A DNA stretch of 64,000 nt, from contig JAZQEI010000006.1 in assembly GCA_045538935.1 (NCBI GenBank), positions 1 to 64,000 on the forward strand, written 5' to 3'. Source of the stretch: RGIG3013 sp045538935 (GTDB lineage Bacteria > Bacillota > Clostridia > Oscillospirales > Acutalibacteraceae). The notes under the pieces were generated by a model that had not been told where the DNA came from, made no database searches, and saw nothing but the letters and a program-made list of their open reading frames with translations. The position numbers and the translations under genes are program-made. How positions within the stretch are numbered: the first letter of the stretch is position 1; every line of letters begins with the position of its first letter. Shown here piece after piece: positions 54,060 through 62,961 of this stretch.

Positions 54060-54786
54060 TTTATTAAATACGGTAATTAATTGCTTTTATCCGCGCAGAT
54101 GTGTTTTGTGCGATAAAATAATTGAACGAAATAGGTTTCTTTGTAGCGACTGTATGTATATTCCGCAAAACATAAATAATGATGCATGTATTAAATGTGG
54201 AGTTAGAAAAAATAAATGCAAGTGTAAATTGGTTCGATATCATTTTAAAGCAGTAGTTGCACCTTTTTGGTATGAAGGAAAAATTAGAGATTCTTTTTTG
54301 AATTTTAAGTTTCACGGTGCCACAGAATATGCAGATTATTTTGCTTATGAAATGTCAAAGGTCATAAAACAAACATATGGCAATGTTTCATTCGATATAA
54401 TTGCATATGTACCTACTACAAAAAAACAAAAGAATAGCAGGGGATATAATCAGTGCGAATTATTAGCAAATAAAATTGCTAATATTATTTCTGTCAGAGT
54501 TGAACATAATGCACTTAAGAAGATAATTGATAACCAAACACAACATACATTATCTAGAGAAGAGCGTGTGCAAAATGTTAGAAATGTATATGCTTGTGAG
54601 TGCGATTTAAGTGGCAAGACTGTTCTACTAATAGATGATATTAAGTCGTCTGGTGCTACATTAAACGAGTGCGCAAAACAACTTTTACTTGCAGGCGCAG
54701 ATAGCGTTTACTGTGCTGTTGCACTGTTAAATTCAAGCAAAACATATAAAGAACTTGAAAATCAACCAATAAAACAGTATACTTGA
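54046..54786 (+). CDS. ComF family protein (phosphoribosyltransferase fold)
   Basis: 246 aa. An N-terminal four-Cys zinc site (CVLCDKII...CSDCM, then CIKCGVRKNKCKC) is followed by a type I phosphoribosyltransferase domain whose PRPP loop is VLLIDDIKSSGAT. ComF relatives act in DNA uptake or repair in competent bacteria. It begins at a GTG overlapping the recD2 stop by 14 nt. The nearest GGAG is ~18 nt upstream, so the start depends on coupling with recD2. Confidence 0.85.
   Translation: MTRSDLLNTVINCFYPRRCVLCDKIIERNRFLCSDCMYIPQNINNDACIKCGVRKNKCKCKLVRYHFKAVVAPFWYEGKIRDSFLNFKFHGATEYADYFAYEMSKVIKQTYGNVSFDIIAYVPTTKKQKNSRGYNQCELLANKIANIISVRVEHNALKKIIDNQTQHTLSREERVQNVRNVYACECDLSGKTVLLIDDIKSSGATLNECAKQLLLAGADSVYCAVALLNSSKTYKELENQPIKQYT
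54755..54783 (+). promoter_or_regulatory. Promoter for the mreB homologue, inside the comF end
   Basis: TTGAAA (54755-54760), 17 bp, TATACT (54778-54783); GGAGTG lies before ATG 54817. Confidence 0.55.
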
Positions 54787-54816
54787 AATATAAATTAATT
54801 ACGGAGTGATTTTTCT

Positions 54817-55839
54817 ATGACAACCGACATTGGAATAGATTTGGGCTCATATAAAACTGTAATCTTTGCTCAAAATAAAACCATATTAGAACTACCTAGC
54901 GTTGTTACTGTTGATGCTGATACTTTTGAGCCGGTTTACTATGCAAATAAAGCACTTCAAACAATAGGACGCACACCCGATAGTTTAGAATGCGTTCGTC
55001 CTATTGAAAATGGACTTATTTCTGATATAGATATTGCAGAAAAAATGCTTAATAGATATATGCAAAAGGCATTTGGCACAAAGATAGTAAGACCAAGAAT
55101 TATGGCGTGTGTGCCTACAGGTGTAACAGAAATTCAGTATCATAACCTAACCAGCGTTATAGAGAGAAGCGGCGGTAGAAATATTACTGTTGTAGAAAGC
55201 CCGTTACTTTCTGCCGTAAGCCTTGGAATTGATTTTTCTGTTCCGCACGGTACTATGATTGTTGATATTGGTGCGGGTACTACCGATATTGCTGTTATAA
55301 CTATGGGTGGAATTGCTCAGTCACAATCGTTTAAAACGGGTTCGTTTGATTTTGATGATGTTATTGTTAAAAGTGTTAGACGTGAGTTTAACATTCTTAT
55401 AGGCAGTCTTACAGCTGAAAAGATAAAAAAACAGGTTGGTACTGTTGTAAACCGTCCAGTTGAAATTGTTATGACTGCAAGGGGAAGAGATATTTTTAGT
55501 GGCTTGCCGCAAAGTTTTGAAATAACATCTAACGATGTTTTAAAAGCCGTTAGAGATACTGCTTTATCAATTTGTTCTGCAATAAAATCGGTAATCGAAA
55601 CGACCGATCCCGACCTTGTTGCAGATGTTATGAGTGATGGCATTTACTTAACCGGTGGCGGTTCGCTAATTAACGGAATGGGTGAGTTTATTAGCGAATA
55701 TATTGGTACTAAGGTTCATATGGTTAATGATCCAGCACACAGTGTTGTGAGAGGTGCTTCTATAGCACTTAAAAATCCTAAAGTATTTAAAGATGTAGAT
55801 TTACAATATAGAGCCCTTAAGGATTTAATAATTGAATAA
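54817..55839 (+). CDS. mreB: MreB/Mbl-family actin-like rod-shape protein
   Basis: Bacterial actin that guides lateral wall synthesis. ATP-fold motifs are IGIDLGSYKTVI (phosphate 1), MIVDIGAGTTDIAVI (phosphate 2) and GIYLTGGGSLINGM (adenosine). 340 aa, full length. It is not linked to mreC/mreD, so it may be an Mbl- or MreBH-type paralogue. Its first phosphate loop has Ser-Tyr-Lys in place of the usual Thr-Ala-Asn, a small deviation. Confidence 0.9.
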   Translation: MTTDIGIDLGSYKTVIFAQNKTILELPSVVTVDADTFEPVYYANKALQTIGRTPDSLECVRPIENGLISDIDIAEKMLNRYMQKAFGTKIVRPRIMACVPTGVTEIQYHNLTSVIERSGGRNITVVESPLLSAVSLGIDFSVPHGTMIVDIGAGTTDIAVITMGGIAQSQSFKTGSFDFDDVIVKSVRREFNILIGSLTAEKIKKQVGTVVNRPVEIVMTARGRDIFSGLPQSFEITSNDVLKAVRDTALSICSAIKSVIETTDPDLVADVMSDGIYLTGGGSLINGMGEFISEYIGTKVHMVNDPAHSVVRGASIALKNPKVFKDVDLQYRALKDLIIE

Positions 55840-55847
55840 TTAAAAAT

Positions 55848-55882
55848 AAAAGCGCCCGATTTATTAAATCGGGCGCTTTAAA
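55848..55882 (+). terminator. Bidirectional terminator after mreB
   Basis: Stem AAAGCGCCCGATTT / AAATCGGGCGCTTT, loop ATT, with AT-rich flanks; it serves mreB and the converging UPF0210 gene. Confidence 0.85.
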
Positions 55883-55895
55883 ATTAATTTTTGGT

Positions 55896-57254
55896 TTAAT
55901 TTTTTAAACTTTGAATTGGTGCCGGAATTTGTCCGCCCCGGCTAATCATTTTTAATGGCGAGTATTTGCTTACCTTCATTACCGGTCCGCTACCTAAAAG
56001 TCCGCCAAACTCAAGTTCGTCACCAACATCTTTGCCAATAGCGGGTATTACTCTAACTGCAGTTGTTTTTGAGTTTATCATACCTATAGCGGCTTCATCA
56101 GCAATTATTGCCGATATAACTTCAGCGGGTGTATCACCTGGAATATTTATCATGTCAAGACCAACTGAGCAAACTGCGGTCATAGCCTCTAATTTTTCTA
56201 TAGACAAAGCACCGCATTTTGCCGCGGCAATCATGCCGGCGTCTTCTGTAACAGGAATAAAAGCACCAGAGAGTCCGCCAACCCTTGATGATGCCATAAC
56301 GCCACCTTTTTTAACGGCATCGTTAAGCATTGCAAGTGCGGCTGTGGTTCCTGCAGCTCCGCAAGATTCTAAACCAATTTCTTCTAATATGTGTGCAACC
56401 GAGTCGCCAACTGCGGGGGTTGGTGCAAGCGATAAATCAACAATGCCGAATGGTACACAGAGTCTTTTAGATGCTTCCATGGCAACAAGTTGACCCATTC
56501 TAGTAATTTTAAATGCAGTTCTTTTAATTAAATCAGAAACTTCACTTAAATTAAGATTTTCGGATTTTGCAAGGGCTGCTCGTACAACTCCCGGACCCGA
56601 CACACCGACATTAATAACACAGTCGGCTTCACCGACTCCGTGGAATGCACCTGCCATAAACGGATTATCTTCCGGAGCATTACAAAATACAACAAGTTTA
56701 GCGGCGCCTATACAGTTATTGTGAGCTGTGAGCTCGGCAGTTTTTTTAACTATATGACCCATTTTTGCAACTGCGTCCATATTTATACCGGCTTTAGTAG
56801 AGCCTATGTTTACAGAAGAGCAAACGTGGTCAGTTGTTGCTAATGCCTCTGGTATGCTCTCAATTAAAGCATAGTCACCAGCAGAAAAACCTTTTTGAAC
56901 AAGTGCAGAGTAACCACCAATAAAGTTAACCCCAATTTCAAGCGCTGCTTTTTCTAAAGCTTTGGCAAATTTTATGGGGTTATTGGTTTTACAAGCGCCA
57001 CAAAGCATTGCAATAGGTGTTACCGATACTCGCTTGTTTATAATCGGAATACCGTACATTTTTTCTATATCGTTGCAAACTGCAACAAGATCACCTGCAT
57101 AACGAACTATTTTTTCGTATACCTTTTCGCAAGCTTTATCAATATCTGGGTCAATACAATCAAGCAGAGAGATACCCATTGTTACGGTACGGATATCCAA
57201 ATGTTCTTGATGTATCATTGTTATAGTTTCTAAAATATCATGTGAGTTAAACAT
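55896..57254 (-). CDS. UPF0210 (DUF711/PFL-like) family protein
   Basis: 452 aa, the usual length. Conserved segments include RTVTMGISLLDC near the N-terminus, SVTPIAMLCGACKT, NFIGGYSALVQKG, STKAGINMDAVAKMG, and VGVSGPGVVRAAL with DLSLAPTPAVGDSVAHILEEIG. The family is widespread in anaerobes, related in fold to pyruvate formate-lyase but without the glycyl radical motif; its function is not established. It follows the ACT-domain gene by 19 nt, the standard UPF0237-UPF0210 pairing. Confidence 0.9.
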   Translation of the reverse strand: MFNSHDILETITMIHQEHLDIRTVTMGISLLDCIDPDIDKACEKVYEKIVRYAGDLVAVCNDIEKMYGIPIINKRVSVTPIAMLCGACKTNNPIKFAKALEKAALEIGVNFIGGYSALVQKGFSAGDYALIESIPEALATTDHVCSSVNIGSTKAGINMDAVAKMGHIVKKTAELTAHNNCIGAAKLVVFCNAPEDNPFMAGAFHGVGEADCVINVGVSGPGVVRAALAKSENLNLSEVSDLIKRTAFKITRMGQLVAMEASKRLCVPFGIVDLSLAPTPAVGDSVAHILEEIGLESCGAAGTTAALAMLNDAVKKGGVMASSRVGGLSGAFIPVTEDAGMIAAAKCGALSIEKLEAMTAVCSVGLDMINIPGDTPAEVISAIIADEAAIGMINSKTTAVRVIPAIGKDVGDELEFGGLLGSGPVMKVSKYSPLKMISRGGQIPAPIQSLKN

Positions 57255-57273
57255 TAGATATAGCTAACCTTCC

Positions 57274-57543
57274 TTATATGTTGTGCATTGAGTTAAAGAT
57301 ATCCTCATGCATTGTATGTATAGACATATTCATTTCTTCGCCCAGTTTAGCCATGGCATCTGAAAAAATGCCAAAATCACAATTAAGACGAGCAATATCA
57401 CACATCATAATCATGCAAAAAGTATCTTGTAAAATGGTTTGGGAAACTTCTATTATATTAACGCCAAATTCGGCACATTTTCCCGAAACTTTTGCTAAAA
57501 TTCCAATATTGTCTTTACCAACAACCGTAACAACTGCTTTCAA
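57274..57543 (-). CDS. ACT-domain protein, UPF0237 family
   Basis: 89 aa, essentially one ACT domain (MKAVVTVVGKDNIGILAKVS ... NIIEVSQTILQDTFCMIMM). ACT domains bind amino acids or other small ligands. It is nearly always paired with UPF0210, as here, so it probably is the regulatory subunit or sensor for that protein. ATG with AAGGATG upstream. Confidence 0.9.
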   Translation of the reverse strand: MKAVVTVVGKDNIGILAKVSGKCAEFGVNIIEVSQTILQDTFCMIMMCDIARLNCDFGIFSDAMAKLGEEMNMSIHTMHEDIFNSMHNI

Positions 57544-57572
57544 AAAATCACATCCTTATTTAATTAATATGG

Positions 57573-57601
57573 ATTTTATCACATTTTTTTAAAAAAGTAA
57601 A
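57573..57601 (-). promoter_or_regulatory. Promoter of the UPF0237-UPF0210 pair
   Basis: On the minus strand TTTACT (57601-57596), 17 bp, TAAAAT (57578-57573). Confidence 0.55.
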
Positions 57602-57664
57602 TAAAAAGACTATATTTTTTTATCAAAATGTGTTATTATAACTTACAAGTGGAGGTATCTGATT

Positions 57665-58147
57665 ATGAATGACAAAATTTTAAAGTTGCTTAGCGCAAAC
57701 GCAAGATATAAACTAAATGATTTAGCCACAATTACTGGCCTTACTGAAGAACAGGTAACTGCCGAAATTAAAGAAATGGAGGACCAGGGTTTAATTCGCG
57801 GTTATAAAACTGTTATAGACTGGGAAAGTTTAGATAGCGCATATGTATCTGCGCTTATAGAATTAAAGGTTACACCCCAGGCAGATTGCGGATTTGAAGA
57901 AATTGCCAAAAGGGTAATGAAATATCCTGAAGTCGAAACCGTTTATTTAATGTCTGGTGGATATGATTTGTGTGTAATTGTAAAAGGTAAAACATTCCAG
58001 CAGGTTGCTATGTTTGTTGCAAGAGAACTTGCTACAATTGATTCGGTAATTTCAACTGCAACACATTTTGTTTTAAGAAGATACAAAGAACTTGATGTAC
58101 AATTATGCCCCGATATTGAAGATGATAGGGGGACAGTATCGCTTTAA
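57665..58147 (+). CDS. Lrp/AsnC-family transcriptional regulator
   Basis: 160 aa: an N-terminal helix-turn-helix (~5-55; LNDLATITGLTEEQVTAEIKE) and a C-terminal RAM ligand-binding/oligomer domain (~65-145; VETVYLMSGGYDLCVIVKG). GTGGAGG precedes the ATG. The stop overlaps the next ATG by one base, so it is coupled to the aminotransferase and probably senses an amino acid connected with that enzyme. Confidence 0.9.
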   Translation: MNDKILKLLSANARYKLNDLATITGLTEEQVTAEIKEMEDQGLIRGYKTVIDWESLDSAYVSALIELKVTPQADCGFEEIAKRVMKYPEVETVYLMSGGYDLCVIVKGKTFQQVAMFVARELATIDSVISTATHFVLRRYKELDVQLCPDIEDDRGTVSL

Positions 58148-59319
58148 TGGACTATTCAAAAATATTGAACAAGTCGGTATTAGATATTGCACCGTCGGGA
58201 ATACGAAAATTCTTTGATATTGCTGAGAAAATGGAAAATGTAATTTCTCTTGGTGTTGGTGAGCCCGATTTTCCTACACCTTGGCATATTCGTAATGCTG
58301 GAATACGTTCTTTAGAATTAAGTAAAACCCGTTACACATCTAATTCCGGTTTATTAGAACTCAGAAAAGAAATTTCTAAATATGTAAATAGGAAGTACAG
58401 TGTTCAGTACTGTCCTGATAATGAAATTCTAATTAGTGTTGGTGGTAGTGAAGCTATAGATGCTTGTATACGCGCATTGGTATCTAACGGCGATGAAGTG
58501 ATAATACCCGAGCCCAGTTTTGTTTGTTATAAGCCAATAACAATCATGGCTGGTGGAGTTCCTGTAATAGTAGATACCGATATTAAAGATAATTTTAAGC
58601 TTACTGCCGACAAGTTAAAGAAAGCAATTACTTCAAAAACTAAGGCTATTGTTTTGCCGTTTCCGTCTAACCCGACCGGTTCCATTTTGGAAAGGGAAGA
58701 TCTTGAGCAAATTGCCGATGTTTTAAAGGGTACTGACATTATAGTTATTGCCGATGAAATATATGCCGAGCTTACATATGGTGGCAAAAAGCATACTTCA
58801 ATAGCATCTATTGAATCTATGAAAGAACGCACGGTTTTAATTAACGGTTTTTCTAAATCGTATTCTATGACGGGTTGGCGTCTTGGCTTTGCTTGTGGTC
58901 CTAAGGAAATCATTAAGCAGATGACTAAAATTCATCAATTTGCCATTATGAGCTCGCCAACAACTTCTCAGTACGCTGCTATTGAAGCTATTAAGAATGG
59001 TGATAAGGATATTGCTGATATGTTAGAGCAATATGATGATCGTAGAAAAATTATAGTAAGTGGATTTAATAAAATTGGGCTTACTTGTCATGAGCCGTTT
59101 GGCGCTTTCTACGCTTTTCCTTCTATTAAGAAAAGCGGCTTAAGCTCAGAAGAATTTTGCGAAAAACTTCTAGTTTCAAAAAAGGTTGCTTTAGTACCTG
59201 GTACGGCTTTTGGCCAAAGTGGCGAAGGTTTTGTGCGCGCGTCATACTGTTATAGTGTGGAGCACATAAAAGAAGCGCTAAGCAGAATAGAAGAATTTAT
59301 GAAAGAACTAGATTTATAA
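58147..59319 (+). CDS. Class I/II PLP-dependent aminotransferase
   Basis: 390 aa. Fold-type I motifs: SLGVGEPDFPTP at the N-terminus, PFPSNPTGS, the Asp/Tyr site IADEIYAELTYGG, the PLP lysine in NGFSKSYSMTGWRLGF, and the substrate arginine in FVRASYC near the C-terminus. It resembles the aspartate/aromatic aminotransferases that commonly follow an Lrp regulator. Substrate not resolved. Overlaps both neighbours by one base. Confidence 0.88.
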   Translation: MDYSKILNKSVLDIAPSGIRKFFDIAEKMENVISLGVGEPDFPTPWHIRNAGIRSLELSKTRYTSNSGLLELRKEISKYVNRKYSVQYCPDNEILISVGGSEAIDACIRALVSNGDEVIIPEPSFVCYKPITIMAGGVPVIVDTDIKDNFKLTADKLKKAITSKTKAIVLPFPSNPTGSILEREDLEQIADVLKGTDIIVIADEIYAELTYGGKKHTSIASIESMKERTVLINGFSKSYSMTGWRLGFACGPKEIIKQMTKIHQFAIMSSPTTSQYAAIEAIKNGDKDIADMLEQYDDRRKIIVSGFNKIGLTCHEPFGAFYAFPSIKKSGLSSEEFCEKLLVSKKVALVPGTAFGQSGEGFVRASYCYSVEHIKEALSRIEEFMKELDL

Positions 59320-60176
59320 TGGAACAAATTACACTTAAGGCATTCGCAAAAATCAATTTGTGCCTTGACATTACCGGTGTTCGATCTAATGGTTATCATC
59401 AAATTGATACCATTATGCAGTCGGTTGATTTATATGATACCATTAATGTAAAACTCAATAATACCGGAAAAATAAAAGTTGAATGTTCGATTTGCAGTAT
59501 TTGCGACAACAGTAATATCGCTTTGCGTGCGGCTGAATTGTTTTTACAAGAGGCCGGTTTAGATTATGGTGTCGATATTTGTATCGAAAAGAACATACCA
59601 CTTTGTGGCGGATTAGGCGGCGGTAGCGCCGATGCAGCTGCGGTTTTGAACGCACTTAATATTCTTTTAGATAAACCGTTTACTGTTAGTCAGTTATCTG
59701 CTATTGGTCTTACTCTTGGTGCAGATGTGCCGTTTTGTATAGTAGGTGGTACCAAACGTTGTAAAGGAATAGGCGAGATTGTAACTGATGCACCTGAGTT
59801 TAAAGATGGTTGTTTTGTGTTGCTAAACTGCGGTGAAAAAGAGTCAACAAAACAAATGTATAAAACCATCGACACAACTCCAAATTTAGTTAGACCGAAT
59901 GTTGATTTACTTATTAATGCCCTAGAAAACAACAATCGTAACGTTTTGTTTGATAATTGCAAAAACGTATTCTCAAGTTGTTATAGTTTAGAAAACATAC
60001 AGCGCGACGTATTAAACAGCGGCGCAGATGTATTTTGTCTTTCGGGTAGCGGTTCGTATGCATATGCATTACTAAAAAATAAAACTGATGCTCAACAATG
60101 TAAAGAAAATTTACAAAGCATTGGATATTCGGCTATAGTTTGTGAGCCAAAAAAATGTGGTTTTGAGGTTTTATAA
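59319..60176 (+). CDS. ispE: 4-diphosphocytidyl-2-C-methyl-D-erythritol kinase
   Basis: GHMP kinase of the MEP isoprenoid pathway. N-terminal AFAKINLCLDITG, the ATP loop PLCGGLGGGSADAAAVL (~95) and the third motif LSGSGSYAYAL are present. 285 aa. It overlaps the aminotransferase stop by one base, an operon link that does not reflect pathway logic. spoIIR follows after 75 nt. Confidence 0.93.
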   Translation: MEQITLKAFAKINLCLDITGVRSNGYHQIDTIMQSVDLYDTINVKLNNTGKIKVECSICSICDNSNIALRAAELFLQEAGLDYGVDICIEKNIPLCGGLGGGSADAAAVLNALNILLDKPFTVSQLSAIGLTLGADVPFCIVGGTKRCKGIGEIVTDAPEFKDGCFVLLNCGEKESTKQMYKTIDTTPNLVRPNVDLLINALENNNRNVLFDNCKNVFSSCYSLENIQRDVLNSGADVFCLSGSGSYAYALLKNKTDAQQCKENLQSIGYSAIVCEPKKCGFEVL

Positions 60177-60251
60177 TTTAACTGAATATTTTTTTCGCTT
60201 TATGTCAAAATTATACTTGCTAAAAAGATATTTTTTTGAAAGGCGAAAAAT

Positions 60252-60890
60252 ATGAAGATGCTTAACTGTAAAAAAAACAGAGTTACTATAGCATTAGCGC
60301 TTGCACTAGTTGTTTCAATGTTACTTAGCTTTGCAAGATTTGATGCTCTATGTCAAGAATTACGTACTAATGTTTTAAGATTGCATATTATAGCAAACTC
60401 TGATGCTGACCATGATCAACAGCTGAAATTAAACGTTAGAGATGCAATATTAAAAGAATGTGAATATGTTTTTAAAGACAATACTTCACTAGAACAAGCA
60501 GTAAACACAGTACAAGAGAATTTAGATGTTTTTTCTTCGGTTGCAGAAAAAACAATCTTAAACAACGGATACAATTATGATGTTGATGTTCAGCTATGTG
60601 AGGATTTTTTTGATACAAGAGTATATGATGATTTTACTCTGCCTGCTGGAGTATATGAAGCACTTAAAATTAAAATAGGTAATGCACAAGGTAAAAATTG
60701 GTGGTGTGTTATGTTTCCGTCGGTTTGTGTTTATAGTGCATCTAATCGTGATGACTCAGACGCCAATAACAAATTGGAGTATTCCACGTCTAAGCAAAGC
60801 GCATATGTTGCAGAACATAGCGAGAAGTATGTAATTAAGTTTAAAATTGTAGAGATTTACGAGCGTGTAAAAAATTATTTTAATAAATAA
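60252..60890 (+). CDS. spoIIR: Stage II sporulation protein R
   Basis: Secreted signal that triggers SpoIIGA to process pro-sigma-E in the mother cell. A hydrophobic N-terminal export helix (~12-30) precedes the SpoIIR domain: LRLHIIANSDADHDQQLKLNVRDAI is diagnostic, and AQGKNWWCVMFPSVC the second signature. 212 aa. In known spore formers it depends on sigma F; I could not find a convincing sigma-F promoter by eye. Its presence is strong evidence of an endospore former. Confidence 0.93.
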   Translation: MKMLNCKKNRVTIALALALVVSMLLSFARFDALCQELRTNVLRLHIIANSDADHDQQLKLNVRDAILKECEYVFKDNTSLEQAVNTVQENLDVFSSVAEKTILNNGYNYDVDVQLCEDFFDTRVYDDFTLPAGVYEALKIKIGNAQGKNWWCVMFPSVCVYSASNRDDSDANNKLEYSTSKQSAYVAEHSEKYVIKFKIVEIYERVKNYFNK

Positions 60891-60901
60891 TAAAATTTTT
60901 C

Positions 60902-60930
60902 TTGCATTTTCAGTTTGGTTATGGTATTAT
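60902..60930 (+). promoter_or_regulatory. Promoter of rpmE
   Basis: TTGCAT (60902-60907), 17 bp, TATTAT (60925-60930), directly after spoIIR. Confidence 0.65.
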
Positions 60931-60964
60931 CTTTTTGTTAATGAGATGGAAAGGGGTGTCAGTC

Positions 60965-61174
60965 GTGAAAGACGGTATTCATCCGGTTTATGAAAAAACT
61001 ATTGTAAAATGTGCTTGTGGCGCAGAGTTTGAAACTCGCTCAACTAAAAAAGACATTCGTCTTGATATTTGCTCAAAATGTCATCCGTTCTTCACAGGAA
61101 GGCAAAAGTTAGTAGATACCGGCGGCCGTGTTGACAGATTTAAGAAGCGTTTCAACATGGAGCAAGGCAAATAA
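60965..61174 (+). CDS. rpmE: 50S ribosomal protein L31, zinc-binding form
   Basis: 69 aa beginning KDGIHPVYEKTIVKCACG. Cysteines in CACG and CSKCHP form the zinc site, so it is the C+ type. GTG at 60965 is the start, matching the family length and following AAAGGGG; a longer frame from 60902 would begin in the promoter. Single-gene unit with its own terminator. Confidence 0.93.
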   Translation: MKDGIHPVYEKTIVKCACGAEFETRSTKKDIRLDICSKCHPFFTGRQKLVDTGGRVDRFKKRFNMEQGK

Positions 61175-61184
61175 GTCAAAAGTA

Positions 61185-61228
61185 TCCGCAATTGCCCATA
61201 TTTGTGGCGGTTGCGGTTTTCTTTTTAA
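61185..61228 (+). terminator. Terminator after rpmE
   Basis: Hairpin CCGCAATTGCC / GGCGGTTGCGG (with a central mismatch) followed by TTTTCTTTTT. Confidence 0.82.
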
Positions 61229-61243
61229 AGGCGGTGTAGAATT

Positions 61244-61876
61244 TTGCAAGAATACAGAACAATATTAGGTAACTTTGTGTCGGAATATACTGTTCAGCGT
61301 TCTAAATTTATAGCTTCTGTGGCTCACACAGAAAGTGAAGAGCAAGCAACCGAATTTATTAAACAAATTAAGTCTAAGTATTGGGATGCAAAGCATAATG
61401 TTTTTGCATACTCATTAAAAGATGCTAACTTAAAGCGGTTTTCTGATGACGGTGAACCTCAGGGCACTGCCGGCAAACCGGTGCTCGATGTGATTGTGGG
61501 CAATATGTTAGTAGATACCACAATAGTAGTTACACGTTATTTCGGTGGCATTTTGCTTGGTACCGGTGGTCTTGTAAGAGCGTATTCTAAGTCTGCAAAG
61601 GATGCTGTTTTAGGTGCACACACCGTTTTAATGAAACCTTGTCTTGTTTACGAGGTTATTTGCGCGTATGCAGATTACAACACACTTGAGTATTTGTTAA
61701 AGAATTTTGACGCTAAAATTATTGAAAACAATTTTGGTGCACAAATTGCTGTTAAGTTTTCTATTGAAAGCCAAAACGATGCTGGCTTTATTAAAAAATG
61801 CAATGAAAAGTTTGGAAATAATATAAAAATTGACCTTATAGGCGAAAATTATGCACCTTTTGAAATAAATTTGTAA
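61244..61876 (+). CDS. YigZ/IMPACT family protein
   Basis: 210 aa. The N-terminal domain carries RSKFIASVAHT, AKHNVFAY, FSDDGEPQGTAGKPVL and VTRYFGGILLGTGGLVRAY, the UPF0029/IMPACT signature; a C-terminal DUF1949 domain follows. Eukaryotic relatives bind GCN1 in translational control; the bacterial role is unsettled. TTG start at 61244, with GGCGGTG upstream. Confidence 0.9.
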   Translation: MQEYRTILGNFVSEYTVQRSKFIASVAHTESEEQATEFIKQIKSKYWDAKHNVFAYSLKDANLKRFSDDGEPQGTAGKPVLDVIVGNMLVDTTIVVTRYFGGILLGTGGLVRAYSKSAKDAVLGAHTVLMKPCLVYEVICAYADYNTLEYLLKNFDAKIIENNFGAQIAVKFSIESQNDAGFIKKCNEKFGNNIKIDLIGENYAPFEINL

Positions 61877-61942
61877 AAATAAAAGGAAAATAAAGTTTTT
61901 TTTCGAATATTATATATGAAGTAGCTAAGAAAGGGTGTTGGT

Positions 61943-62941
61943 ATGCAGACTATTAGGCAAATGTTAGAAGAAAGAGAAAAGATGTTTCTCTCTAGCAAAG
62001 CTGTACTTAGTGCAAATAGTTTAGGTCGCGAAATTGAAGAAGAACCGTGCGATATTAGACTTTGCTTTCAGCGTGATAGAGATAGAATTATACACTGTAA
62101 ATCTTTTAGACGATTAAAGCATAAAACACAGGTTTTCCTTTCTCCTGAATCAGATCATTATCGCACCAGATTAACCCACACATTAGAGGTTGCGCAAATT
62201 GCGCGCACCATTTCTAGGGCGCTTTATTTAAATGAAGATTTAACTGAAGCTATTGCTTTGGGTCACGATTTAGGTCACACGCCTTTTGGTCACGCCGGCG
62301 AACGCGCCCTAAATACCTGCCTTAATGGTGGCTTTACTCATTACGAACAAAGCGTAAGAGTATGTAAAAAGTTAGAGAAGCAACCCCGTGGACTTAATTT
62401 AACTTATGAGGTTTTAGATGGTATTTTAAACCACACAAAAGGTGACTGGCCAAAAACTCTTGAGGGAAAGGTAGTCCGTTTTTCCGATAGAATAGCATAC
62501 ATTAATCACGATATTGACGATGCTATTCGTGGTAAGATAATTACCGTTAACGACATTCCCAAAGAAGTTATTGATTATCTTGGTGATACAACAACAAAAA
62601 GAATAAATAAACTTGTATTATCGGTTATAAATAGTTCTGATGACGATATAAAAATGGACGATGAAACATTCGGATATTACGATATGTTGCACAATTATTT
62701 ATACGCAAATGTTTATTTAGGTTCAGATGCAAAAACCGAAGAACGCAAAGTTGATGGCTTTATTTGTGCTATTTTTGAGCATTTACTTAAAAATCCTGAC
62801 CAAATACCTTATGAGTACCACACTATTATTGAGCAAGAAGGTATCGCAAGAGCTGCAGCAGATTATATAGCGGGCATGACCGATCATTATGCTATAAGTA
62901 TGTTTTCAAATATTTACATTCCAAAGTCTTGGAATCATTAA
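61943..62941 (+). CDS. dgt: Deoxyguanosinetriphosphate triphosphohydrolase-like HD protein
   Basis: 332-aa HD-domain phosphohydrolase that cleaves dNTP to nucleoside and triphosphate. RDRDRIIHCKSFRRLKHKTQV and TRLTHTLEVAQIAR, the HD motif LGHDLGHTPFGHAGE (~107), and SDRIAYINHDIDDA are present. It lies directly before dnaG, the usual clostridial dgt-dnaG(-rpoD) order, possibly linking dNTP control with replication initiation. Confidence 0.93.
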   Translation: MQTIRQMLEEREKMFLSSKAVLSANSLGREIEEEPCDIRLCFQRDRDRIIHCKSFRRLKHKTQVFLSPESDHYRTRLTHTLEVAQIARTISRALYLNEDLTEAIALGHDLGHTPFGHAGERALNTCLNGGFTHYEQSVRVCKKLEKQPRGLNLTYEVLDGILNHTKGDWPKTLEGKVVRFSDRIAYINHDIDDAIRGKIITVNDIPKEVIDYLGDTTTKRINKLVLSVINSSDDDIKMDDETFGYYDMLHNYLYANVYLGSDAKTEERKVDGFICAIFEHLLKNPDQIPYEYHTIIEQEGIARAAADYIAGMTDHYAISMFSNIYIPKSWNH

Positions 62942-62961
62942 TTTTATGAAAGGAGAAAAAC

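Noticed and set aside
55966..56493. 175-codon open frame opposite the UPF0210 gene
   Set aside because: It is a composition shadow of a well-conserved gene on the other strand; no ribosome site and no recognisable motif.
60902..60964. Upstream extension of rpmE
   Set aside because: The region is the promoter (TTGCAT-17-TATTAT); L31 begins at GTG 60965.
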